Assembly (NCBI RefSeq): GCF_002760665.1
Contig: NZ_PDOB01000015.1
Span: 43,211 to 107,210, forward strand
From: Massilia psychrophila
Lineage (GTDB): Bacteria > Pseudomonadota > Gammaproteobacteria > Burkholderiales > Burkholderiaceae_D
Direction of reading: 5' to 3'
Length of the DNA: 64,000 nt
A program made the position numbers and the translations under genes. Below, piece by piece: positions 7,991-14,934 of the stretch (positions are counted from its first letter, which is position 1; every line of letters begins with the position of its first letter). The notes beneath the pieces are model-generated. The model saw nothing but the letters and a program-made list of their open reading frames with translations. It did not search any database and was not told the DNA's origin.

Positions 7991-9229
7991 TTAGCCTGGG
8001 GCCGCGCCGGCGCGGACGAGCTTGTAGACAATCCCGGCGGCGCTGATGATGTACAACTCGCCATCGGCGTCGCGCCCGAACGAGACGATGGCGCCGAGCT
8101 TGCCGACGTCCCAGTCGGCCTGCGCGCGCACGCCGGCACTGGCAGCCGTACCGCTGGCGACAACGCTTTTTAAAAAGCCGGCGCAGTAATCGGAATAGAA
8201 ATACTGCCCCGCCAGTTCGGGAATCGCCCGGCCGCGGTAGACATAGCCGCCGATGATCGAGCAGCCCGTTGCGTGGTCGTACTCGAAGGCCGGCGCGGCC
8301 AGCCCTGCGTCGGCGCCGGGGCAGCTGGCGGCGTTGAAGCACAGCGTTCCTTCACGGATGTTCCAGCCGTAGTTCAAGCCGCCCTGCGCTACTTGGCTGA
8401 TGTTGACTTCCTCGCGGCTGCCCTGGCCGACGTCGGCGATGGTCAAGTTGCCGCCGTCGAAAGCGAAGCGCCAGGGATTGCGCAGCCCGGAGGCCCAGAT
8501 TTCGGCGCGCCGGCCGGCTTGACCAACGAATGGGTTGCCGGGCGGGATGGTGTACGGCGCGCCGGCGGTGGCGGCGCCAACGTCGAGCCGCAGCAGCTTG
8601 CCGAGCAGGCTGGCCGGGTTCTGCGCGTTGCCGGCCGGGTCGCCCGCGCCGCCGCCGTCGCCGGTGCCAAGATAAAGGAAACCGTCGGGGCCGAAGGCGA
8701 CCAGGCCGCCGTAGTGGTTGGTAAAGCCGGGGTGAGCGATGCGGATGATTTCCAGCACCGCGGTCGGGTCGGCCAGGCCTGGATTGGGCGACACGCTGCG
8801 CCGTTCGACGACGATATCGCCGGCGCGGTCGGTATAGTAGATGAAGAACTTGCCGTTGGTGGCGAACTGCGGATGGAACGCCATCGACAGCAGCCCGCCT
8901 TCGCCAGCGACCGACACGCGCGCGCTGACGTCGAGAAAGGGTAAGGCCAGCAGCGCGCCGTTTTGCAAGATGCGGATGCGGCCGGCGCGCTCGACGATGA
9001 ACTGGCGCGGGTCGCCGGTCGGCGCGGTGAGAAATACTGGACTGTCGAGCCCGGTTGCGACTTGGCGCGCCGCCAACAGCAAGGGCGCCGTCGGCGTGGG
9101 CGCCGGCAGCGGCGCGTCGGCATTGCCGGGCATGCCGCCGCCACCGCCGCAGCCGGCCAGCAAGGCCAGCAAGCTCCCCAGTCGCGCCACCGGTAGCCGC
9201 CCTACAGCACGCGTGTGTCCGACCTGCAT
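7991..9229 (-). CDS. PQQ-dependent glucose/sorbosone dehydrogenase family lipoprotein
   Basis: A 412-residue six-bladed propeller protein of the GSDH family. The N-terminus is a lipoprotein signal with lipobox LLAGC (C27) followed by a glycine run and a Pro/Ala linker. Family motifs follow: GLDSPVFLTAPTGD, FIVERAGRIRI, GLLSMAFHPQF, FTNHYGGLVAFGPDGFLYLGTGDGG, a strand ending ASGLRNPWRF, and GGYVYRG near the C-terminus. Members oxidise sugars or sugar derivatives with PQQ, but many periplasmic paralogues have unknown substrates. The ribosome-binding sequence GGAAG sits 6 bases before the ATG. The gene stands alone, with the pseudogene remnant downstream. Confidence 0.88.
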   Translation of the reverse strand: MQVGHTRAVGRLPVARLGSLLALLAGCGGGGGMPGNADAPLPAPTPTAPLLLAARQVATGLDSPVFLTAPTGDPRQFIVERAGRIRILQNGALLALPFLDVSARVSVAGEGGLLSMAFHPQFATNGKFFIYYTDRAGDIVVERRSVSPNPGLADPTAVLEIIRIAHPGFTNHYGGLVAFGPDGFLYLGTGDGGGAGDPAGNAQNPASLLGKLLRLDVGAATAGAPYTIPPGNPFVGQAGRRAEIWASGLRNPWRFAFDGGNLTIADVGQGSREEVNISQVAQGGLNYGWNIREGTLCFNAASCPGADAGLAAPAFEYDHATGCSIIGGYVYRGRAIPELAGQYFYSDYCAGFLKSVVASGTAASAGVRAQADWDVGKLGAIVSFGRDADGELYIISAAGIVYKLVRAGAAPG

Positions 9230-9332
9230 GGATGCTTCCCTGTGTGGTCAAGCAGATAAAACTTTATGCCGTGCGGCGCGCGCGGTCTGTGCGCCAACGC
9301 ACGACGGGTCGCGGTGCGGATCATGGCGCGCT

Positions 9333-9725
9333 TCATGCGGCATCCAGGCGCTGGTTGCTGACCTGGGCCGAGGCCGACTGGATCTTGCCATCAACGACTT
9401 CATAGATGACGACCATGTCGACCCGGCCGGCGCCTTCGGGAAATGTGCGGGTCACTTCTTCGTGGTCGATGACGATGTTGCCCATCACCACGCGCTGCAG
9501 CAGGCGGGCGTGCAGGTTCGGTTCGGCGAAGCGCTGCGCCATCCGTGCGCGCAGGTCGGCCGCGCCGCTGGCGAGCAGCGTGGCGGGATGGGCGAACTGG
9601 CGGGCATCCAGGGCGTAGGTGGCCAGCAGGGCGTCGAGGTCGCGGGCGTTGTAGGCGTCGAGCTGGCGCTGGACGATGGTTGCGGGGTCAAGTGCAGAGG
9701 CGGTAGCAGGGTCGATTGCGGTCAT
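9333..9725 (-). CDS. NTF2/SnoaL-like family protein
   Basis: A 130-residue protein with the cone-shaped NTF2-like fold pattern: a first helix VQRQLDAYNARDLDALLATYALDA, a middle ARMAQRFAEP helix, and later strands including MGNIVIDHEEVTRTFP and VVIYEVVDGKIQSA. This layout is typical of the SnoaL/steroid-isomerase-like group, where a small enzyme or binding protein uses the cone as an active site. No catalytic residues can be fixed from sequence. Cytoplasmic, with no signal. It lies between two larger genes on the same strand but with gaps of about 80-100 bp, so an operon is not evident. Confidence 0.8.
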   Translation of the reverse strand: MTAIDPATASALDPATIVQRQLDAYNARDLDALLATYALDARQFAHPATLLASGAADLRARMAQRFAEPNLHARLLQRVVMGNIVIDHEEVTRTFPEGAGRVDMVVIYEVVDGKIQSASAQVSNQRLDAA

Positions 9726-9802
9726 GGCGTTGGGGCGGTGGGTTGGCGCGCGGCTGCGTCCGACGATTGTACTGTGCCGTGTTGTGTCGTCCGGAAAAAC
9801 CG

Positions 9803-11767
9803 TCAGGACGCCAGCATGGTTTCGAATTCCGGCGCCGGCATGGCACGGCCGAACAGGAATCCCTGGCCGAAGTCGCAGCCTGCGCGCCTGAGCAATTCGG
9901 CCTGCTGACGCGTTTCGATCCCTTCGGCGATGACCCGCAGGCCGAGCTTATGGGCCATCACGATGATCGCTTCGCACAGCGCGACGTTAGCGGCGTCGCA
10001 TTCGAGGTTGTAGACAAACGATTTGTCGATCTTGAGGAAGTCGAGGGCGAACCTGCGCAGGTAGGACAGCGACGAATAGCCGGTGCCGAAATCGTCGAGC
10101 GTGATCTCGACGCCGGCCTGCTGGAATGCCAGCAGCTGCTTGAGCACCTCGGCGTCCGACGACAGCAGCAGGCCCTCGGTGATTTCGATGCCGATTTCCG
10201 GCACCGCCGGCACCTCACCCGGCTTGGCCGTGCCGAGCCAGTTGCGGCAGTTCGCGCCGTTGCCTTCGTAGAACTGCAAGGGCGACACGTTGACGTTGAC
10301 GGTCAGGTGCGGATCGCGCGTGCGCCAGTGGCGCGCCCGGGCCAGCGCTTGCTCGTAGACCCAGTTGCCGATGCGCGAGATCAGCCCGGCATGTTCGGCG
10401 ATCGGGATGAATTCGGCCGGGCTGATGTCGCCGCGTTCCGGATGGTGCCAGCGCAGCAGCGCCTCGGCCTTGCGGACCTTGCCGTTGACAAGGTCGACGA
10501 TCGGCTGGTAATACACTTCGAGCTGGCCGTTCTCCAATGCGCGACGCAGCTCGTTACTGATCGCCATGCGGTTTTGCGCCGCGTCCTGCATGCTCGACTT
10601 GAAATAGGTAAAACGGTTGCGTCCGCGTTCCTTGGAGCGGTACATGGCCTGGTCGGCGTTGCGCAGCAGCTCGCCGGCGCTGGCGGCGTCGCGCGGATAG
10701 ATGGTGATGCCGATGCTGGCGGAAATGTAGGCGGTTTCTGCGCCGATCATGAAGGGCCGCGCCAGGTCGTCGCACAGTTTTTGCGCGATGTCGGTCACCA
10801 GTTCGATGTCGTGCAAGTGAGCCAGCGTGATGGTGAATTCGTCGCCGCCGAGCCGGGCCACGGTGTCGCTTTGGCGGACGTGGCCGCACAGGCGCTGGCC
10901 GACCGCTTTTAATAGCAGGTCGCCGGCCTCATGGCCGCGCGTGTCGTTGATTTCCTTGAAATGGTCGAGGTCGATGAACAGCAGCGCCAGCGGCAAGCCG
11001 CTGCGCTGCGAGCGCTTGATGTCGAGCTCGATCCGGTCCTGGAACACGCTGCGGTTGGGCAGGCCGGTGAGGCGGTCGATGTTCACTTCGCGCAGCGCCT
11101 GCTCGACCAGTTGGCGGTCGTGCACTTCGCGGCTGAGGGCATGGGCCTGCTGCTGGAGACCGGCCACGGTGCGCTGCAGGGCGTCGCGCTGGGCGGCGGG
11201 ATCGTAGCTTTCGGCCGGCAGCACCTCATTGTGCAGCGCGCACACGTCGTGGAAGATGCCGGTGTCGCTGGCCGAAGGAAAGGCCGACAACGGATAGGCG
11301 CACAGCATGTTGAAATCGACTTGGTCGAGCAGCAGGTTGATATAGCGCTCGGCACGGACGGCGGTGTCGTGGACGATGTCGGACGGACAATGCGCGCAGC
11401 CTGGCCTGACACACAGCAGCGCCGCCATTTCGCCGCAGAAGAACAAATCGCGCGCGCGGTCTTGGGTGGCCTCAAGGATGAGGTCGCCGATGCTGGCGCG
11501 AAAGCGCTCCTCGTCGAGATGGCCGTCTTCCATATACGACGCCATCGCCACGTTGACGTCGATCCTGGTGTAGTGGCCTTCGGTGGCCTTGCCGCTGGCG
11601 TCCAGCAGGCCGCGCCCGGCCAGCAACCGTTCGAGCTGCGCCAAGTGCTCGCCGGTGGCAGCGGCGATAGCGCGGTTGCCGCCGATCAGCGCGGCGCCGA
11701 CGTAGTCCGCCAAGACTTTGATAAGAAAAGTCTCGTTGTCGTAAAACTGTACGGTATGCGCACCCAT
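9803..11767 (-). CDS. MEDS-GGDEF-EAL bifunctional c-di-GMP enzyme
   Basis: About 654 residues. Residues about 1-180 form a MEDS (DcmR-like) sensory domain, starting GAHTVQFYDNE and with CAYPLSAF near its end. A coiled linker leads to the GGDEF domain with RLGGDEF at about 307-311 and the inhibitory I-site RQSD five residues upstream. The EAL domain has EALLRWHHP, the asparagine motif VNVNVSP, DDFGTGYSS, LKIDKSFV and AEGIET, so both cyclase and phosphodiesterase sites look intact. ATG 11767 (MGAHTVQ) is chosen; ATG 11788 is also possible. The MEDS part carries an unusual cysteine cluster, CVRPGCAHC. Cytoplasmic; its signal is unknown. Confidence 0.9.
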   Translation of the reverse strand: MGAHTVQFYDNETFLIKVLADYVGAALIGGNRAIAAATGEHLAQLERLLAGRGLLDASGKATEGHYTRIDVNVAMASYMEDGHLDEERFRASIGDLILEATQDRARDLFFCGEMAALLCVRPGCAHCPSDIVHDTAVRAERYINLLLDQVDFNMLCAYPLSAFPSASDTGIFHDVCALHNEVLPAESYDPAAQRDALQRTVAGLQQQAHALSREVHDRQLVEQALREVNIDRLTGLPNRSVFQDRIELDIKRSQRSGLPLALLFIDLDHFKEINDTRGHEAGDLLLKAVGQRLCGHVRQSDTVARLGGDEFTITLAHLHDIELVTDIAQKLCDDLARPFMIGAETAYISASIGITIYPRDAASAGELLRNADQAMYRSKERGRNRFTYFKSSMQDAAQNRMAISNELRRALENGQLEVYYQPIVDLVNGKVRKAEALLRWHHPERGDISPAEFIPIAEHAGLISRIGNWVYEQALARARHWRTRDPHLTVNVNVSPLQFYEGNGANCRNWLGTAKPGEVPAVPEIGIEITEGLLLSSDAEVLKQLLAFQQAGVEITLDDFGTGYSSLSYLRRFALDFLKIDKSFVYNLECDAANVALCEAIIVMAHKLGLRVIAEGIETRQQAELLRRAGCDFGQGFLFGRAMPAPEFETMLAS

Positions 11768-11826
11768 GAATGTTCTGCCTGACCTCATCAATCTACTTGG
11801 ACACTTCGGGCGCGATTCGGTTTCGG

Positions 11827-12180
11827 CTATTTTTGGGGCGGCGACCGATACACGGTTGGCGCGCGGCGCGCCCTGGCGACGACGCCGCGTGCGTCAAACA
11901 CGACAACGTATTCGCCGTAGCCGGCCGGCGTTGTAATCAGGTAACGCCATACCTCGACGCCGCTGTCGAAGCGGATCGCGGTGGTGGCGCCAAACCGGGC
12001 CAGCAGCATTGCCCGGGTGGTCACGCCTGGCTGCACCGCCTGGTCGATGGCGTCAATCGGCACGACCGTGCCGGGTGGGGCCGCCAGGGTGGTGGCGCAG
12101 CCGGCCAAAATCGCCGCGCACATGAGAACGTACATGAGAACGCACATGAGAACGTACAAGCGAGCGCAAAAGCGCTTCAT
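11827..12180 (-). CDS. Small lipoprotein, SmpA/BamE-like
   Basis: A 117-residue lipoprotein with lipobox ILAGC (C28). The hydrophobic core of the signal peptide is built from a repeated V-L-M-C/Y unit encoded by a 12-bp tandem repeat. The mature part includes VQPGVTTRAMLLARFG followed by VWRYLITTPAGYGEYVVVF, the pattern seen in SmpA/OmlA-type domains (G-x-T-x-x-x-x-x-x-x-x-G, then W-x-Y). Such proteins are outer-membrane-anchored and help beta-barrel assembly or act as small adaptor lipoproteins. It overlaps the 3' end of the upstream gene by 4 bp (ATGA), so the two are probably translationally coupled. Confidence 0.72.
   Translation of the reverse strand: MKRFCARLYVLMCVLMYVLMCAAILAGCATTLAAPPGTVVPIDAIDQAVQPGVTTRAMLLARFGATTAIRFDSGVEVWRYLITTPAGYGEYVVVFDARGVVARARRAPTVYRSPPQK
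12121..12156 (-). repeat. 12-bp tandem repeat x 3 inside a signal peptide
   Basis: Three direct copies of CATGAGAACGTA (one base differs in the middle copy) lie within the lipoprotein gene. On the coding strand they extend the hydrophobic core by four residues per unit (VLMC, VLMY, VLMC). The period keeps the frame. Confidence 0.95.
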
Positions 12181-13004
12181 GGCGTCTTCCCGGCTTGGTC
12201 GTCGATGAAGTCGAATTCGACCAGCGTGTCGTCGGGCCAGCTGCGGTCCCAGATCGGCGCGTAATAACTGCGCTCGAGCAGCACCTGGCAATCGCAGTAG
12301 GGCAGCGTTTCAGCCGTCTGGTCGCCGGCCGCGTACAGCATCGTGAACGGCAGCGCTTCCACCCGGGTCCCAAAGCGCACAGTGACGCCGTAGATCGGCC
12401 GCTCGGCAAAGAACAGGTAGTTGCCTTCGGGGCTGGAGCAGACCTGGTCGGTGTCGGTCAGCAGGTTCGACAGCCAGCCGAACACCGGCGCGCTGTTCGA
12501 GATCAGGCCGGCGTCCATGCCGGCCTTGCATTCGAGCCGCAGGTCGCCGAGCCGGCGCACGCCGTCGAGCAAACCAGGAGTGCGCACCGATACGCGCCAC
12601 GTCATGCTGTCGGTCTTGCGGTTGGCCAGCACGGCGGCGTCTTCGCGCAAGGCTTGCTCGTTACGCGGCAGCACGAAACTGTTGTCGTCGGCCACCGGCA
12701 CCGGCACGGTAACGGTGTCGCCGGCAATGCGCAACGTAATGCCGGTCATTTTCGCCGTCGATATCCGCCGCAGCAGACGGAATCGCAACGTCGCGGCAGG
12801 CGCCAGCGCATGTTCGCGCTCGAAGCGTTCCATCCCTTTTATCATTTTCCGGTAGGATTTGTCGACGGGGTCGCGGGTGCTCGACACGGTGACGCTCTGG
12901 ATCGGCTGCGGCTCCTGGGCCAGCGCTGGTGCGTTGCAACAGGCGGCCAGCACGAGGGCACAGGCGATGAGGGCGTTCGGATGGTGCAAGTAAATAAACA
13001 TCAT
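12177..13004 (-). CDS. Exported hypothetical protein (275 aa)
   Basis: A 275-residue protein. From the ATG at 13004 the N-terminus has a signal-like stretch ending in ACCNAPALAQ, so it is exported. The mature part has beta-rich runs such as ATLRFRLLRRIS, MTGITLRIAGDTVTVPVPV, MTWRVSVRTPG and YGVTVRFGTRVEALPFTML, and several cysteines (LECKAG, DQVCSSPE, YCDCQVLLE) that could form disulphides. No known domain is recognised. Its last codons overlap the start of the SmpA-like lipoprotein gene, forming a two-gene operon, so both proteins probably work together in the envelope. The frame is open 16 codons further upstream, without a better start. Confidence 0.72.
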   Translation of the reverse strand: MMFIYLHHPNALIACALVLAACCNAPALAQEPQPIQSVTVSSTRDPVDKSYRKMIKGMERFEREHALAPAATLRFRLLRRISTAKMTGITLRIAGDTVTVPVPVADDNSFVLPRNEQALREDAAVLANRKTDSMTWRVSVRTPGLLDGVRRLGDLRLECKAGMDAGLISNSAPVFGWLSNLLTDTDQVCSSPEGNYLFFAERPIYGVTVRFGTRVEALPFTMLYAAGDQTAETLPYCDCQVLLERSYYAPIWDRSWPDDTLVEFDFIDDQAGKTP

Positions 13005-13064
13005 GCTCAAATAATATGCCGATCGCCGATCGCCGATGGCGGGACGCACCACTGAACAGCCCGC

Positions 13065-13619
13065 TTACCAGTGGCGCAGGCGGCCCGTATCCATATGGAC
13101 GAACTGCGAATCGGGATAGTAGCCGACCCCGCCGCCGCCGACGCGCAGCGCGGCCTTGTGCAGCGACGCCAGGTCGCGGCCCGGAATGCGCACGTCGATC
13201 GCCTTGCCGTCCAGGTGCATGCTGTGCTTGGCGACGCCGCTGGTTTTCTCGGCCAGCAGCTGGTTCGAGGCCGGCGAACGGTAGCCCGATATGATGTGGA
13301 CGACGCTGTTGGCGCCGACGGCGCTGCTGACCTGGTCAAGCAAAAGCAGCAGCTTCGGATCGATTGGCGCAACTTGGTTGTTGCGATGGTCGCGCAGCAG
13401 CTGGTTGATGTCGTCCATCGCGCCGGGCACGAATTGGCCTTCTGCCCAAAACACGGTGCGCAGCGATTCGCCGGTGTGCGTGTTGTACATGCGCAGGGTG
13501 CGTTCGTGCGGCGTCGCCAGCAGGGGCGCCGCTGCCGGCGCCGCGCGCACTATGGCGGGAGCGGCCAGCACTGAAGCGAGCATGGCGGAGCTTTTTAGAA
13601 ATGAGCGGCGGTGGTTCAT
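13065..13619 (-). CDS. YcbK/MepK-like M15 murein peptidase (DUF882)
   Basis: A 184-residue exported protein. The N-terminus HRRSFLKSS followed by a hydrophobic segment looks like a Tat signal. The catalytic region has the DUF882/M15A pattern: SGYRSPASNQLL, then SMHLDGKAIDVRIPG with the zinc-binding H and D, and the closing FVHMDTGRLRHW. Enzymes of this group (MepK in E. coli) cleave crosslinks in peptidoglycan. A periplasmic murein endopeptidase role is likely from family knowledge. The gene is transcribed toward the 12177 operon but separated by 60 bp. Only the fine specificity is uncertain. Confidence 0.88.
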   Translation of the reverse strand: MNHRRSFLKSSAMLASVLAAPAIVRAAPAAAPLLATPHERTLRMYNTHTGESLRTVFWAEGQFVPGAMDDINQLLRDHRNNQVAPIDPKLLLLLDQVSSAVGANSVVHIISGYRSPASNQLLAEKTSGVAKHSMHLDGKAIDVRIPGRDLASLHKAALRVGGGGVGYYPDSQFVHMDTGRLRHW

Positions 13620-13789
13620 GATACTTCCTCACGCAGGTTCACAAGAATCCATCATACAGGCATGCCGCTTTGGCTGTTGTAAATGTTTTAATGGCAATAT
13701 TGTTACGCAGAAAAGCAGCCGTGGCCGGCGGGAAAAAACCATCCGCATTAAAATTGGTTCTCCCTTTTTTCATTGTACATCGCAAAAAC

Positions 13790-14779
13790 ATGATTCCCTT
13801 GTCCGTGCTTGACCTGTCCCCGATTGCCGAAGGCAGCGATGCCGCCCAATCGTTTCGTAATTCGCTGGAGCTGGCGCAGCACGCCGAACGCTGGAATTAC
13901 CAGCGTTTCTGGCTGGCCGAGCACCATGGCATGCAAGGCATCGCCAGCGCCGCCACCGCCGTGCTGATCGGCCATGTCGCCGGCGGCACCAGCCGCATCC
14001 GGGTCGGCGCCGGCGGCATCATGCTGCCGAATCATTCTCCGCTGGTCATTGCCGAGCAGTTCGGTACGCTGGCGTCGCTGTATCCGGGCCGCATCGACCT
14101 TGGCCTTGGCCGCGCGCCCGGTTCCGACCAGCTTACCGCGCGCGCGCTGCGCCGCAACCTCGGTTCCGACGCCGACGAGTTCCCGCAAGACGTCGCCCAA
14201 CTTCGGGATTATTTGTCCGACGCGCCGCGCCAGCAGGTGCTGGCGGTGCCGGGGCAGGGGTTGAAAGTACCGCTGTGGATACTCGGCTCGAGCCTGTTCG
14301 GCGCCCAGCTGGCGGCCGCGCTCGGCCTGCCGTACGCCTTTGCGTCGCACTTCGCGCCGCAGCAGATGATGCAGGCGGTGGCGCTGTACCGCGCCACGTT
14401 CAAGCCATCGGCCCAACAGGACAAGCCGTACGTGATGCTCGGCTTTAACGTGTTCGCCGCCGACACCGACGAACAGGCGCAGTTGCTGGCAACGTCGATG
14501 CAGCAAGCCTTCGTCAACCTGCGCAGCGGCCGTCCCGGTAAGCTGCAGCCGCCCAAGCCGGGCTACCTCGAGAGCCTGGGGCCGCAGGAACACGGCATGC
14601 TCGAACAGGTGCTGTCGTGCTCGGCCATCGGTTCGCCCGACACCGTGCGGCGCGACCTGGAAGCGTTCATCGCGCGCACTGGCGCCGACGAGCTGATGGT
14701 GACGTCGCAGATCTTCGATCAGACAGCGCGGCTGCGCTCGTATGAAATTACCGCGGGCGTGCGCGACGGCAGCGCCTGA
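13790..14779 (+). CDS. LLM class flavin-dependent oxidoreductase (luciferase-like)
   Basis: A 329-residue TIM-barrel flavoenzyme of the bacterial luciferase-like superfamily, MsnO8/YhbW type. Recognisable parts are the N-terminal [14 protein letters not shown], the [14 protein letters not shown] strand, [17 protein letters not shown], and the loop [14 protein letters not shown]. Members use reduced FMN or F420, and this group probably uses FMN; the substrate is unknown. The frame is open to 13670, but the ATG at 13790 gives the family-typical N-terminus (MIPLSVLD). It is divergent from the M15 peptidase gene and is followed by a strong palindrome before the protease gene. Confidence 0.88.
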   Translation: MIPLSVLDLSPIAEGSDAAQSFRNSLELAQHAERWNYQRFWLAEHHGMQGIASAATAVLIGHVAGGTSRIRVGAGGIMLPNHSPLVIAEQFGTLASLYPGRIDLGLGRAPGSDQLTARALRRNLGSDADEFPQDVAQLRDYLSDAPRQQVLAVPGQGLKVPLWILGSSLFGAQLAAALGLPYAFASHFAPQQMMQAVALYRATFKPSAQQDKPYVMLGFNVFAADTDEQAQLLATSMQQAFVNLRSGRPGKLQPPKPGYLESLGPQEHGMLEQVLSCSAIGSPDTVRRDLEAFIARTGADELMVTSQIFDQTARLRSYEITAGVRDGSA

Positions 14780-14846
14780 TTTGGTAGGGTGACGTGGAAA
14801 TATTTACACATTGCATAGGCGAAAAGGCAATAAAGTGACATGCGCA

Positions 14847-14866
14847 CCGGTCTGGATCCAGACCGG
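14847..14866. repeat. Perfect 20-bp palindrome
   Basis: The halves CCGGTCTGGA and TCCAGACCGG abut without a loop; GCGC-like bases extend the symmetry. A T-rich stretch (TTTTAATTTTT) begins about 11 bases later. It could be the terminator of the LLM oxidoreductase gene (68 bases after its stop) or an operator about 70 bases before the M16 protease start. Confidence 0.6.
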
Positions 14867-14934
14867 CGCGCTGGCTCATTTTAATTTTTCGTCGCACCAA
14901 TCGGCTTACCCAGCCGAAATTATGGAGGTAAAGC

